Below are positions 34,253 to 43,335 of a DNA stretch of 64,000 nucleotides, piece by piece (position 1 is the first letter of the stretch; every line of letters starts with the position of its first letter). A model generated the notes under the pieces. The model was not told the origin of the DNA. It saw only the letters and a list, made by a program, of their open reading frames with translations, and did not search any database. Source of the DNA: Rubrobacter_A sp965214435 (GTDB lineage: Bacteria; Actinomycetota; Rubrobacteria; Rubrobacterales; Rubrobacteraceae). A program made the position numbers and the translations under genes. The stretch covers positions 1,860,001-1,924,000 of the forward strand of contig OZ243960.1 of the NCBI GenBank assembly GCA_965214435.1, in the 5' to 3' direction.

Positions 34253-35720
34253 ATGTCTTTGAGTGGAGGCTCGCAGATCTTTGCCGCGGTCCTGGCCGCT
34301 GGCAAGGGTACCCGTATGAGGTCCAACCGGGCAAAGGTTCTCCATACCCTCTGCGGCGTCCCGATGGTCAACTACGCGGTCTCAGCGCTGGGACCGCTAA
34401 CGCCGGAGAGGGTGCTGGTAGTCGTCGGGCATCAGGCGGAAGAGGTCGAGGCGGTATTGCCCGCCGGAGCCGAGCCCGTGCTGCAGAAAGAGCAGCGGGG
34501 TACCGGCGATGCCGTGAGGGTAGCTCTCGAAGGTATAGAAGCCGAGGAGGGCACGCTTCTGGTCGTGAATGGGGACGGGCCTTTGATCTCCCCGGACACC
34601 CTCTCGGCGGCTCGTGGACCGGCACCGGAAGGTAGGGGCCGGGGCTACGGTGCTCGTCGCGGACGTACCGGACCCGTCGGGGCTCGGCCGGGTCACCGAA
34701 GACGCCGGGGTCGTGCGGATAGTCGAAGAGAAAGACGCCACCGCCGACGAACTCGCGGTGCGGACGGTAAACCTTGGGCTCTACGCTTTTGAGCTACCGG
34801 AGATCCGCCGCGCGCTATCGCTCACGGATACGGACAACAGCCAGGGCGAGTTATACCTGACCGACGCTTTAGAGATCATCGGCCGCCGGAGCCGGGCGGT
34901 GACGTGCCGCTTGGAGAACTTAGAAGAGGCGAACCTGGTAAACGACCGGGTACATCTGGCGCGGGCGGAGGAAATCCTGCGCCGGAACATCCTGGATGCC
35001 CACATGAGGGCCGGGGTAACGGTCCGGGACCCGGGCTCGACGCACATCGAGGCGACGGTCGAGATCGGGCCGGACACCGTGATCCTGCCGGGTACGCTCT
35101 TGCGTGGAAGGACGGAGATAGGCTCCGATTGCACCATAGGTCCGCAGACCGACCTGCTCGATACGACCGTCGGGGACGGGGCGCTCGTGGAGCACTCCGT
35201 AGGCCGGGGCGCCCGTATCGGGGCCGGGGTTGCGGTCGGGCCTTACGCCTACCTGCGTCCGGGGACCGTGCTCGAAGCCGCCGCGAAAGTCGGGGCGTAC
35301 TGCGAGGTAAAGAATACCCGGGTCGGGGAGGGGAGCAAGGTTCCGCACCTCTCGTACGTCGGGGACGCGGACATCGGGACGGGCGTGAACCTCGGGGCCG
35401 GGACCATTACCGCGAACTACGACGGTACAAATAAGAGCCGCACCGTTATAGAAGACGGGGTGTTCACCGGGATAAACACGAACCTTATAGCTCCGGTGAC
35501 CATTGGCCGCGACTCGTACCTCGGGGCCGGGAGCGTGGTTAACAAAGATATTCCGGCTGGAAAGCTAGCGGTCGGGGCTCCGGCGCGCGTGATCCGGGAC
35601 TCTCCGAACCGGGACTTCCCGAACCGGGGTTCGCCGGAGAAAGCGGAAGAGTCCGGTTCGGGCGGTGTAGAAGGGGACCATCAGCGGCCTGAGGGCCGGG
35701 AGGGAGACTTACAGCAGTGA
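34253..35720 (+). CDS. glmU: GlmU (bifunctional UDP-GlcNAc pyrophosphorylase / GlcN-1-P acetyltransferase), interrupted by a frameshift
   Basis: The N-terminal nucleotidyltransferase begins normally (LAAGKGTRMRSNRAKVLHTL, QRGTGDAV, NGDGPLISPDTL) in the frame of ATG 34253. The rest continues in another frame from 34611 (VDRHRKVGAGATVLVADVPDPSG onward), through the left-handed beta-helix acetyltransferase domain (RPGTVLEAAAKVG, NYDGTNKSRT, GAGSVVNKDIPAGKLAVGAPA). Removing one G from GGCGG at 34606-34610 restores one continuous protein. The first frame ends at 34792 and the second could start only at GTG 34614. GlmU makes the precursor of peptidoglycan and is normally essential, so an assembly error is the simplest explanation. 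Confidence 0.88.
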
Positions 35721-36712
35721 TGCACAACGGTCATCTATCGCAGACGACGGAGAAAAGGCTCATGCTGTACAGCGGCAGCGGATACCCGGACCTTTCGGGT
35801 AGGATCGCCGAGAGCCTGGACCTCGAACTCGGTGAGGTGGAGCTTACCCAGTTCTCAAACGGGGAGGTATACGCGAGGTACGGGGAATCCGTCCGGGGGG
35901 CGGACCTGTTTATTATCCAGAGCCTTACCGAGCCGGTAAACCGGAACCTCATGGAACTCTTAGTAATGATAGATGCGGCAAAGAGGGCTTCGGCCAAGCG
36001 CATCGTCGCGGTCATACCGTGGTATTCCTACTCGCGTCAGGACCGCAAGACCAAGCCGCGCGAACCGATAACGGCTCGGCTAGTAGCGAACATGATCCAG
36101 ACCGCCGGGGCCGACCGGGTAATGACGATGGACCTCCACGTCGGCCAGATCGAAGGTTTCTTCAGCTTCCCGGTAGATCACCTGACGGCGATGCACACCT
36201 TCGCCGACTACTACGCCGAGCTGGGTTTCAAGGACGCTGATGACGCGGTCGTGGTAGCCCCGGACACCGGGGAGGTGAAAGTCGCCCAGCGGTTGTCGGA
36301 CCACCTCAATTTGCCGTGGGCGATCATGGGCAAGACCCGCCGGGGTCCGGGGCAGTCGGAGGTTACGCACGTTATCGGGGAGGTCGAAGGCCGCCGGGCG
36401 ATCCTGATAGACGACCTGATCGACACCGCCGGCACCCTGTGTAACGCGGCCGAGCGGCTTTTGAAAGAGGGGGCTACGGAGGTCTCGGCCGTGGCGACCC
36501 ACGGTGTCTTCTCCGGTCCGGCTTACGAGCGGATAGAGAACTCCCAGCTAAAAGAGGTCGTCGTCTCCGACACGCTGCCCTTGAAGAAGGGAGAGGCGCA
36601 GTCTAAGATAAATACGCTTACTATCGCGCCAATCCTCGCGAGTACCATAAGGAACGTCTTTTCGGACGAGTCGGTGAGCGGGGTATTTATGGGCGAGAAC
36701 CAGCTTTTCTAG
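35717..36712 (+). CDS. prs: Ribose-phosphate diphosphokinase (PRPP synthetase)
   Basis: The 331-residue protein has the class I PRPP synthetase features: ELTQFSNGEVYARY, the ATP/Mg site region YSYSRQDRK (flexible loop Arg/Lys), AADRVMTMDLHVGQIEGFF, VVAPDTGEVKVAQ, and the PRPP loop ILIDDLIDTAGTL. It makes PRPP for nucleotides, His and Trp. GTG 35717 has GGGAG at ten bases; ATG 35720 is an equally possible start. It overlaps the glmU stop. Confidence 0.95.
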   Translation: MMHNGHLSQTTEKRLMLYSGSGYPDLSGRIAESLDLELGEVELTQFSNGEVYARYGESVRGADLFIIQSLTEPVNRNLMELLVMIDAAKRASAKRIVAVIPWYSYSRQDRKTKPREPITARLVANMIQTAGADRVMTMDLHVGQIEGFFSFPVDHLTAMHTFADYYAELGFKDADDAVVVAPDTGEVKVAQRLSDHLNLPWAIMGKTRRGPGQSEVTHVIGEVEGRRAILIDDLIDTAGTLCNAAERLLKEGATEVSAVATHGVFSGPAYERIENSQLKEVVVSDTLPLKKGEAQSKINTLTIAPILASTIRNVFSDESVSGVFMGENQLF

Positions 36713-36742
36713 GAAAGTTTACAAGAGTCTCGGGAGCTTAGA

Positions 36743-37438
36743 GTGGAAAATACTAACGTGGATCTACAGGCGACGGCGCGCGGAGGCCGGGGCAAGGGTG
36801 AGGCCCGGCGGCTCCGGCGGGAGGGCATGACCCCCGCTATCCTCTACGGCGAGGGACCGGGTAGCTTCCCGACGCCGCTCGCAGTCCCGGCAAAGGTCGT
36901 GGACTATACCCTACAAACTCTGGGGGATAACGCGCTGTACGATCTGGACCTCGACTCGGGCGGGCTTTCGACCTCGACGGCCCGTATCGTGGACATCCAG
37001 CGCGACCCGGTCTCGGGGCAGCTTATCCACGTGGACTTTACCCCGGTAAACATGCGGGAGGTTATCGAGATCACTGTGCCGGTATCGGTCGTCGGCGAGG
37101 CTCCGGGGGTCGAGCAGGACGACGGGGTCTTGCAGCAGGTCGCCTACGAGGTGCTGGTCGAGTCGCTGCCGGGCAACATCCCGCAGGAGATCACGCTGGA
37201 CGTCTCGGAGCTTCAGATGGGCGAGAACCTGACGCTGGCGGACGCGGAGTTGCCCGAGGGCGTGACCCTTATCTCCGAGCCGGAAGACGTAGCCGTAACC
37301 ATTACCGCGCCGACGGAGATCACCGACGAGGAGATCGAGGCCGCCGGCATCGTCGAGGAGACTTCCGAGGAAGAGGGTGAGGCACCCGGTGAAGAGGCCG
37401 TTCTGGAGGATGAAGCCGACAGGGAAGAAGCCGAGTAG
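36743..37438 (+). CDS. rplY: 50S ribosomal protein L25, general stress protein Ctc form
   Basis: The 231-residue protein has an N-terminal 5S-rRNA-binding L25 domain (GKGEARRLRREGMTPAILYG), the DIQRDPVSGQLIHVDF segment, and the C-terminal TL5/Ctc beta domain (about 95-190), then an acidic tail. It binds 5S rRNA in the large subunit. GTG 36743 lies 30 bases after prs, matching the common prs-ctc-pth order. Confidence 0.93.
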   Translation: MENTNVDLQATARGGRGKGEARRLRREGMTPAILYGEGPGSFPTPLAVPAKVVDYTLQTLGDNALYDLDLDSGGLSTSTARIVDIQRDPVSGQLIHVDFTPVNMREVIEITVPVSVVGEAPGVEQDDGVLQQVAYEVLVESLPGNIPQEITLDVSELQMGENLTLADAELPEGVTLISEPEDVAVTITAPTEITDEEIEAAGIVEETSEEEGEAPGEEAVLEDEADREEAE

Positions 37439-38042
37439 ACCGGTAACCCGCAAACCGGAGGAAACCACCTCCGGCGGAGGCGACGATCGCAGCGGGGGAC
37501 CTTCCGGGTCCCCCGTAGTCGTGGGGCTCGGCAACCCAGGCCGCTCCTACGAGCGTACCCGGCACAACATCGGCTTTCTGGTGGCCGACGAACTCGCCGG
37601 CCGCCACGGCGGCGAATTTCAGAAAAAGAAAAGAGCCGTGGCCGCGCCGGTCGGTATGCCGCCTTCCGGTAACGCCACACTCGTCAAACCGCAGACTTAC
37701 ATGAACAACTCGGGGGCGGCGCTCGGCGGGTACAAAGTCGGGGACCTCATAGTGGTCCACGACGACCTGGATCTCGCGCCGGGAACGGTGCGGGTAAAGG
37801 TCGGGGGCGGCGCGGGCGGTCATAACGGGCTGCGCTCGATCATCTCCCAACTCGGAGCGGACTTTGTACGGGTGCGCGTCGGCATCGGGCGTCCGCCGGT
37901 CGGCCTCACCGTAACGGACTATGTGCTCGGGAAGATGGACTCCGCAGTCCGCGACACCGCTGGCGAGGCCGCCGACGCGGTCGAAGCCATAATAGAGTCC
38001 GGCCCCGAAGCCGCTATGAACCGCTTTAACGTCCGGGACTAA
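37410..38042 (+). CDS. pth: Peptidyl-tRNA hydrolase
   Basis: The catalytic domain (about residues 35-210) has VVGLGNPGRSYERTRHNIGF with the catalytic His, KPQTYMNNSG, VHDDLDLAPG, and GGAGGHNGLRSI. It releases peptides from stalled peptidyl-tRNA. The start is uncertain: ATG 37410 lies just after GGAGG and inside the end of rplY, and GTG 37377 has a better-spaced GAGGAAGAGG. Either way there is an unusual Lys/Pro/Gly-rich N-terminal extension of about 35-45 residues. Confidence 0.92.
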   Translation: MKPTGKKPSRPVTRKPEETTSGGGDDRSGGPSGSPVVVGLGNPGRSYERTRHNIGFLVADELAGRHGGEFQKKKRAVAAPVGMPPSGNATLVKPQTYMNNSGAALGGYKVGDLIVVHDDLDLAPGTVRVKVGGGAGGHNGLRSIISQLGADFVRVRVGIGRPPVGLTVTDYVLGKMDSAVRDTAGEAADAVEAIIESGPEAAMNRFNVRD

Positions 38043-38232
38043 AAGGATAGAGAAAACAGGCGGAAGAACATTCCCTAGTTTTGGCATTTTCTAGGAACTC
38101 GGCGGAGGACCGGCGTACTCGCCAGGATCACTTAGGCAGCGTTTTCGAGGGTCCGTAGCGAGTAGACCAACTCGCGGCTCTTTCTAATTACCAGATCCCT
38201 GCTCACGGGTCAGGCACATTAAATGCGACCTC

Positions 38233-38260
38233 TTGGATAAAGCGTGAGCGGGGGTACAAT
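38233..38260 (+). promoter_or_regulatory. mfd promoter, predicted to give a leaderless mRNA
   Basis: TTGGAT (38233-38238) and TACAAT (38255-38260) are separated by 16 bases. The GTG start of mfd at 38267 lies six bases after the -10 box, exactly where transcription should begin, and no Shine-Dalgarno is present. Confidence 0.6.
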
Positions 38261-38266
38261 GTCCGG

Positions 38267-41200
38267 GTGCCGGAAACTACAGAGACCAAATTTCTACAGG
38301 CTCCGCGCAGGATCCGGGCTTACCTGGCTACCACCCACGAGAGGCCGGTCGTGCTGCTGGCCGCCTCCGAGGAGGAAGCCGAGCGGTATGCTCACGACGC
38401 ATCCTGCTTCACGGATGAATCCGTAGTACACCTTCCCTCGCGTGGCGTGGTTTATGGGGACGTATTCGAGCCTCCGGTGACCCGCGTCGGCCGCCGTCAG
38501 CGGGCACTGCACTCTGCTAGCGAAGCTCGGCTCGTGGTCGCCGGGCCGCTAGCTTTTATGGAGAAGACCCCGCTCTACGAGCCGCTGGAAATATCGGGCG
38601 GCGTTGAGCTGGATCTCGACGCGATGCTCTCCCGCCTTTCGACTCTGGGATACGAGCGGGTGGACCGGGTATCGAGACCTGGGGAGTTCGCGGTGCGTGG
38701 CGGCATCGTGGACGTCTTTAGCAGTACCCGCCGGTCTCCGGTGCGGGTCGAGTGGTGGGGCGATGAGATCGAGAGCGTCCGGGCCATCTCTCTGGCGACC
38801 CAGCGCGTGGTGCGGGAACTCTCAGCCATCACCGTGTACGCCGCCCGCGAAGGAGACCTGGTGTCCCTCGTCAGCGAGGTTGGTGGTAGCGAGGAATATT
38901 CTGAAGAGGCATACTGGGGCGTGCGGGTGCCGGGCCTCGACCGGCTGCTCCTCGGGCTAGGACTGGTCTCCCCGCGGGAGCTTCTGGCCGGGGACGCCGC
39001 GCTGTGGCGTGAGGAGCCGGTGGAAGAGGTGCCGGAGGAGTTAGAAGGTCTCGTACCCGAGCTCTACGATCGTGAGATCCCGGAGGCCGAGGTCCGGTTT
39101 ACCGGCGGGGAAGAGGGTGAGGTCATCTCGGCGCCGCCGGTATCGGCGTTCGCCAACACGATCCGGGAGGCGGCCCGCAGGCTCGACACGCTGATAGAGG
39201 AAGGACTCGCGGTCTTTCTGGCGTGCGGGTCCGGCGGCGAAGCCAAGAGGACGGTGTACGCGTTCGGTGAGGTCAACCGGACCATCCGAGAAGCCGGACG
39301 GGTAGATCCAAGTCTGCCGCCCGGACTCTACGCTGTCCCGGGAGAGGTGGAAGAAGGGTTTACCTACCCGGAAGGCGGTATCGCGGTTTTCCGCCGGGAT
39401 ATGCTCTACGGCCCCCGGCGGCACGCGGGCCGGGGTTCACGGCCCGACAGGCCCGGCCGGTCGGTCTCTTCGTTCGCGGATCTCAAGACCGGAGACCTCG
39501 TGGTACACGCCACACAGGGCATCGGGCGCTTCGAGGGGCTCGTGTCCAAAGAAGTCCTCGGGGCCACACGGGACTACATGCAGGTCAACTACCGCGGCGG
39601 AGACACCCTTTTCGTGCCCTACGAGCAGATGGAGCTACTGCACAAGTACATCGGCGGCGAGGGCACCCGGCTCGACAAGCTCGGCGGCTCGACCTGGGCG
39701 CAGGTCACGGACAAGGTCCGAAAGCGGGTAAAGGCGCTGGCCGGGGAGCTTCTGAAGCTACACGCCGAGCGGGCGTCGGCCCCGGGGTTCGCCTTCCCGG
39801 AGGATTCCGAGTGGGAGCGGGAGCTCGACGAGAGCTTCCCGTACCGGGAGACCCCGGACCAGGAGGCGGCCATCTCCGCGACCCGGGCCGACATGCAGGC
39901 GCCGCACCCGATGGACCGTCTGGTGTGCGGGGACGTCGGCTTCGGAAAGACCGAGGTTGCGGTGCGGGCCGCGTTCAAGGCCACGCTCGGGGGCAAGCAG
40001 GTCATGGTGCTAGCGCCTACGACCATCCTCGTCCAGCAGCACTACCGGACCTTCAAGGAGCGCCTGAGCCGGTTCGCCGTGCGGGTCGAGAGCCTCTCGC
40101 GCTTTTCGACGGCTAAAGAGCGGAAGCAGATCTTGAAGGACTTCGCCTCCGGGGAGGTAGACATCCTCGTCGGGACCCACGCGGTGCTCGGGGCCGGGGT
40201 ACGACCAAAGGACCTCGGCCTGATCGTGGTGGACGAGGAGCAACGCTTCGGGGTCCGGCACAAGGAACGTCTCAAGGAGTTCAAGGCCTCGGTGGATGTC
40301 CTGACGCTCACGGCCACCCCGATACCCCGCACGATGCAGATGGGCCTCGCCTCTTTGCGGGACATCAGCATCATAGAGACTCCACCCGCCGGACGCCGGA
40401 GCATCCTCACCCACGTCGGGCCTTACGAGGAAGACCTGGTCCGGAGAGCGATAGAGCGGGAGGTAGGCCGGGGCGGGCAGGTGTTCTTCGTCCACAACCG
40501 GGTCGAGACCATAGACGACGTGGCCGAGCGGCTCGCAGCGCTCGTGCCGGAGGCGCGCTTTGTGACGGCCCACGGTCAGATGCCGGAGCGGGCTCTGGAA
40601 GACGTTATGCGGGTGTTCCTGAACGGAGAATCCGATGTGCTCGTCACGACGACCATCGTGGAGAGCGGGCTGGACGTGGCGACCGCCAACACGCTCATCG
40701 TGGACCGGGCGGACGCGATGGGACTCTCGCAACTCTACCAGCTACGAGGCAGGATCGGGCGTTCCACCGAGCAGGCGTACTCGTACCTGTTCGCGCCGCT
40801 CGGTGCTACTCCCGAGTCCCAGAAGCGCCTCGAAGCCTTGATGGACTTCACCGAGCTCGGCAGCGGGTTCGCGGTCGCGATGCGGGACCTGGAGATCCGG
40901 GGTGCTGGGAACCTGCTCGGCTCCGAGCAGTCCGGGCACATAGCGGCCGTCGGATTTGAGATGTACCTGCGCCTCCTCGAAGAAGCCGTCGCGCTCGCGA
41001 GGGGAGATAATGTGGAGCGTCGCGAGGAGCGGCCGGTGATCGTGGAGTTGCCGCTGGACGCTTACATCCCGCCGGGGTACGTGATGGACGAGATCGAACG
41101 GGTAGACCTCTACCGGCGGGCCTCGGGCCTCGGCTCGACAGCCGAAGTAGAAGACCTCGCCGAAGAGATGACCGACCGCTTCGGGGCGCTGCCGGACCCG

Positions 41201-41452
41201 GTCCGGAACCTTCTCGGCCTCTCGCGCGTAAAGCTCTTCGCCCGCGACATAGGCGCGACTTCGGTCTCCTACCGCTCCGGCAGTCTAAGTGTCTCCGGTG
41301 TGCGGCCGGGTCCCGCCGCCCCGGCGATCCTGCGAAAGGCTACCGGAGGGACCGTTACCGCGCGGGAGGGACGCGTGGCCGTCCGGGCTCCGGACAAAGA
41401 CCCGCTAGAATTAGCGGAGGCTGCGCTGGCGGGCCTCTCGCAAGCCCTCTAG
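38267..41452 (+). CDS. mfd: Transcription-repair coupling factor Mfd
   Basis: The 1061-residue protein has UvrB-like domains (about 1-320), the RNA-polymerase interaction domain (about 400-480: DLVVHATQGIGRFEGL, DYMQVNYRGGDTLFVPYEQM), and a RecG-type translocase. The translocase has Walker A GDVGFGKTEVA, VVDEEQRFG, the LTATPIPRTMQM motif and QLRGRIGRS. It ends in the TRCF C-terminal domain. Mfd removes stalled RNA polymerase at lesions and recruits UvrA. The length is slightly short but complete. Confidence 0.96.
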   Translation: MPETTETKFLQAPRRIRAYLATTHERPVVLLAASEEEAERYAHDASCFTDESVVHLPSRGVVYGDVFEPPVTRVGRRQRALHSASEARLVVAGPLAFMEKTPLYEPLEISGGVELDLDAMLSRLSTLGYERVDRVSRPGEFAVRGGIVDVFSSTRRSPVRVEWWGDEIESVRAISLATQRVVRELSAITVYAAREGDLVSLVSEVGGSEEYSEEAYWGVRVPGLDRLLLGLGLVSPRELLAGDAALWREEPVEEVPEELEGLVPELYDREIPEAEVRFTGGEEGEVISAPPVSAFANTIREAARRLDTLIEEGLAVFLACGSGGEAKRTVYAFGEVNRTIREAGRVDPSLPPGLYAVPGEVEEGFTYPEGGIAVFRRDMLYGPRRHAGRGSRPDRPGRSVSSFADLKTGDLVVHATQGIGRFEGLVSKEVLGATRDYMQVNYRGGDTLFVPYEQMELLHKYIGGEGTRLDKLGGSTWAQVTDKVRKRVKALAGELLKLHAERASAPGFAFPEDSEWERELDESFPYRETPDQEAAISATRADMQAPHPMDRLVCGDVGFGKTEVAVRAAFKATLGGKQVMVLAPTTILVQQHYRTFKERLSRFAVRVESLSRFSTAKERKQILKDFASGEVDILVGTHAVLGAGVRPKDLGLIVVDEEQRFGVRHKERLKEFKASVDVLTLTATPIPRTMQMGLASLRDISIIETPPAGRRSILTHVGPYEEDLVRRAIEREVGRGGQVFFVHNRVETIDDVAERLAALVPEARFVTAHGQMPERALEDVMRVFLNGESDVLVTTTIVESGLDVATANTLIVDRADAMGLSQLYQLRGRIGRSTEQAYSYLFAPLGATPESQKRLEALMDFTELGSGFAVAMRDLEIRGAGNLLGSEQSGHIAAVGFEMYLRLLEEAVALARGDNVERREERPVIVELPLDAYIPPGYVMDEIERVDLYRRASGLGSTAEVEDLAEEMTDRFGALPDPVRNLLGLSRVKLFARDIGATSVSYRSGSLSVSGVRPGPAAPAILRKATGGTVTAREGRVAVRAPDKDPLELAEAALAGLSQAL

Positions 41453-41462
41453 GTAATCCGGT

Positions 41463-41870
41463 TTAACGCAGGTCGGTGCGCCGGGCGAAAAAGGCTAACA
41501 TGCCACCGGTAGCGACGAGGATCAAGAACGGTATGGCCGAGAATACTAGGACCACCGGGTCCGCGAAAAAACCCGGCAGATAACCCACCGCGATAAGCCC
41601 TACAAGCCCCGAGCCGGCGGCAACGGGCACTTCCAGACGCCCGGCCACCTTGCCGGCGAACGCTCCCAGTCCCACGGACGCTGCCGCCCAGACGAGAACG
41701 ACCAGTGTAACCTCTACGGTCTCCCTGAGGCCGCCGCTCGGGGCGGCGCTGTACATCGTCCAGAATGCGATAGCGCCGTGGATCGCCACCGTAGACGCTA
41801 CGCCTGTCAGCACTCCGGCCAGCAGCCGCCACACCAAGAAACCGGGCTGATAGAGTCCCCGTCTGACCAT
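41463..41870 (-). CDS. Uncharacterised four-helix membrane protein
   Basis: The 135-residue protein is mostly four hydrophobic segments (about 14-36, 50-70, 80-100, 105-128) joined by short loops, ending in a basic tail (FFARRTDLR). The ATG at 41870 is preceded by a good promoter. Its stop lies ten bases from the mfd stop (convergent). I recognise no family. Confidence 0.65.
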   Translation of the reverse strand: MVRRGLYQPGFLVWRLLAGVLTGVASTVAIHGAIAFWTMYSAAPSGGLRETVEVTLVVLVWAAASVGLGAFAGKVAGRLEVPVAAGSGLVGLIAVGYLPGFFADPVVLVFSAIPFLILVATGGMLAFFARRTDLR

Positions 41871-41878
41871 ACCTGCTA

Positions 41879-41907
41879 ATAGTATCTTTTGAGGCTACCG
41901 GTAACAA
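41879..41907 (-). promoter_or_regulatory. Promoter of the four-helix membrane protein
   Basis: Minus-strand TTGTTA (41902-41907) and TACTAT (41879-41884) with a 17-base spacer sit just upstream of ATG 41870, leaving a very short 5' leader. Confidence 0.5.
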
Positions 41908-41998
41908 CGTCACTGTATCCTCGTAGAAACGGCCGGTTAAGAGTGCCATGGTCGCCGGGAAAGCTTTCCGGGGCTCCCGGCAAACTTTGGGAACGTAG

Positions 41999-42007
41999 TG
42001 GTATAAT
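41999..42007 (+). promoter_or_regulatory. Extended -10 element upstream of the foldase gene
   Basis: TGG-TATAAT matches an extended -10 (TGn TATAAT) 39 bases before ATG 42046. No -35 at standard distance is visible, which is compatible with extended -10 promoters. Confidence 0.4.
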
Positions 42008-42045
42008 GCCGCCCAGCTTGCATAAGATTTTTACAGCGCACTGTT

Positions 42046-43218
42046 ATGGAAAGTTCGCAGCAACGTTCCCCAAGTTATAAGGATGTTTCGGCATTGACTG
42101 GTTATCTCTCTCGCGTAGTGAAAGTAGTTCTACTGGCGGCATTCGCTACGTTCGTATTGGTGGGTTGTCAGCCGGCTGAGCCGGTTTCGGACGTGGACTC
42201 CGGGGCCAAGAAGATCGTCGAGTTCAAGGGCGGGGACGTAAAGCTTGAGGAATTTCAAGAGCAGATCTCGGCTTCCGCCGGGGCGCAGGGCGGACAGGCG
42301 GAGATCTCTCAAGGGTCGCCCGAGTATCAGCAGGCGATCTCCCAGTTGCTGCCGCAGGTGGTGGCTATAGAGGTGGCGAAAGCTTATGCCAGTGAGAACG
42401 ACATAACCGTCTCGGCTGAAGACGTCGACCGGGAGATCGGGGTTATCAAGGAGCAGGTCGGCCAACAGGCCCGGAGCAGCGGGGAAGACATCTCCAACGA
42501 GGAGGCTTACAACCAGGCCCTCGAACAGGCCGGCTTTACCGAAGACCAGCTACGGGAGGATGTCCGGGAGACCCTTCCGCTACAGAAAGTCCAGGAGGAC
42601 GTCACGGGAGACGTGGGGCCTTCGGAAGAAGAAACCCGTAGCTTCTACGACCAGAACAAGGACCAGTTTACCGAGCCCGAGCAACGCTGCGCGAGCCACA
42701 TACTGTTCTCGCCGGACCAGCAAGACCTCGCCAACGACGTAAAGCAGCAGCTAGAGGACGGCGGCAACTTCGAGGACTTAGCTAAAGAGTACTCCCAGGA
42801 CCCGGGTAGCGCGGAGCAGGGCGGGGACCTCGGATGCCAGCCCGAGACGGACCCGCAGACCGGCCAGCCCACGTATGCTCCTCCGTTTAACGACGCCCTG
42901 TTCGCTGACGACGCAGAGCAGGGAGACATTCTCGGGCCGGTGGAGACCGAGTTCGGGTACCACCTCATCCGGGTAGACGAGATCCGTCCGGAGCGGGCCG
43001 TCCCGTTCGAGGAGGCCGCCCCGCAGATACAGGAGCAACTCTCCCAGCAGGAGCAGGGCGAAGCGTTCCAGCGGTGGATAGATGAGCAGCTAGAAGAGCG
43101 AGACGTGAAGTACCTGCCCGGCTACGACCCGTCAGAGGTACAGCCGATAGCCCCCGATGGCGGAGGGGCCGGTGGAGGAGCCGGCGGAGCCGGGGAAGGC
43201 CAGCAGCCCCAGCCGTAG
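42046..43218 (+). CDS. Lipoprotein SurA/PrsA-type peptidyl-prolyl cis-trans isomerase
   Basis: The protein of up to 390 residues has a lipoprotein signal (VVKVVLLAAFATFVLVGC), a SurA-N-like chaperone region (about 60-200) and a parvulin PpiC domain (about 205-320: RCASHILFSPDQ, FEDLAKEYSQDPGSAEQGGDLG, FGYHLIRVDEI). The tail is Gly/Gln/Pro-rich. It should assist folding of exported proteins at the outer face of the membrane. ATG 42046 lacks an RBS; TTG 42094 has AAGGA upstream and would give a more normal signal peptide, so it may be the real start. Confidence 0.9.
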   Translation: MESSQQRSPSYKDVSALTGYLSRVVKVVLLAAFATFVLVGCQPAEPVSDVDSGAKKIVEFKGGDVKLEEFQEQISASAGAQGGQAEISQGSPEYQQAISQLLPQVVAIEVAKAYASENDITVSAEDVDREIGVIKEQVGQQARSSGEDISNEEAYNQALEQAGFTEDQLREDVRETLPLQKVQEDVTGDVGPSEEETRSFYDQNKDQFTEPEQRCASHILFSPDQQDLANDVKQQLEDGGNFEDLAKEYSQDPGSAEQGGDLGCQPETDPQTGQPTYAPPFNDALFADDAEQGDILGPVETEFGYHLIRVDEIRPERAVPFEEAAPQIQEQLSQQEQGEAFQRWIDEQLEERDVKYLPGYDPSEVQPIAPDGGGAGGGAGGAGEGQQPQP

Positions 43219-43238
43219 CCGCGAGGAGGATTTGAGGG

Positions 43239-43298
43239 GTGTTACCCGCTTTGTTCGGGTGGCGCAGTGGCGGCTATCCGCGTAGAGTTAGCGGGTAA
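43239..43298 (+). CDS. Candidate 19-codon leader ORF upstream of enolase
   Basis: GTG 43239 follows GGAGG by about nine bases and opens MLPALFGWRSGGYPRRVSG, ending at TAA 43296-43298. The ORF occupies exactly the span between and including the arms of a long-range inverted repeat, an arrangement typical of regulatory leader peptides. Coding is not proven. Confidence 0.35.
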   Translation: MLPALFGWRSGGYPRRVSG

Positions 43299-43299
43299 C
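43241..43299 (+). promoter_or_regulatory. Long-range 10-bp inverted repeat in the eno leader
   Basis: GTTACCCGCT (43241-43250) and AGCGGGTAAC (43290-43299) are perfectly complementary around a 39-base loop that itself can fold (GCGG/CCGC). It lies 36 bases before the enolase start and could act as an RNA regulatory structure or a protein-binding site. Confidence 0.45.
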
Positions 43300-43335
43300 C
43301 AACGGCGTTCTATACGCTGAGGAGGATGACCGCGC

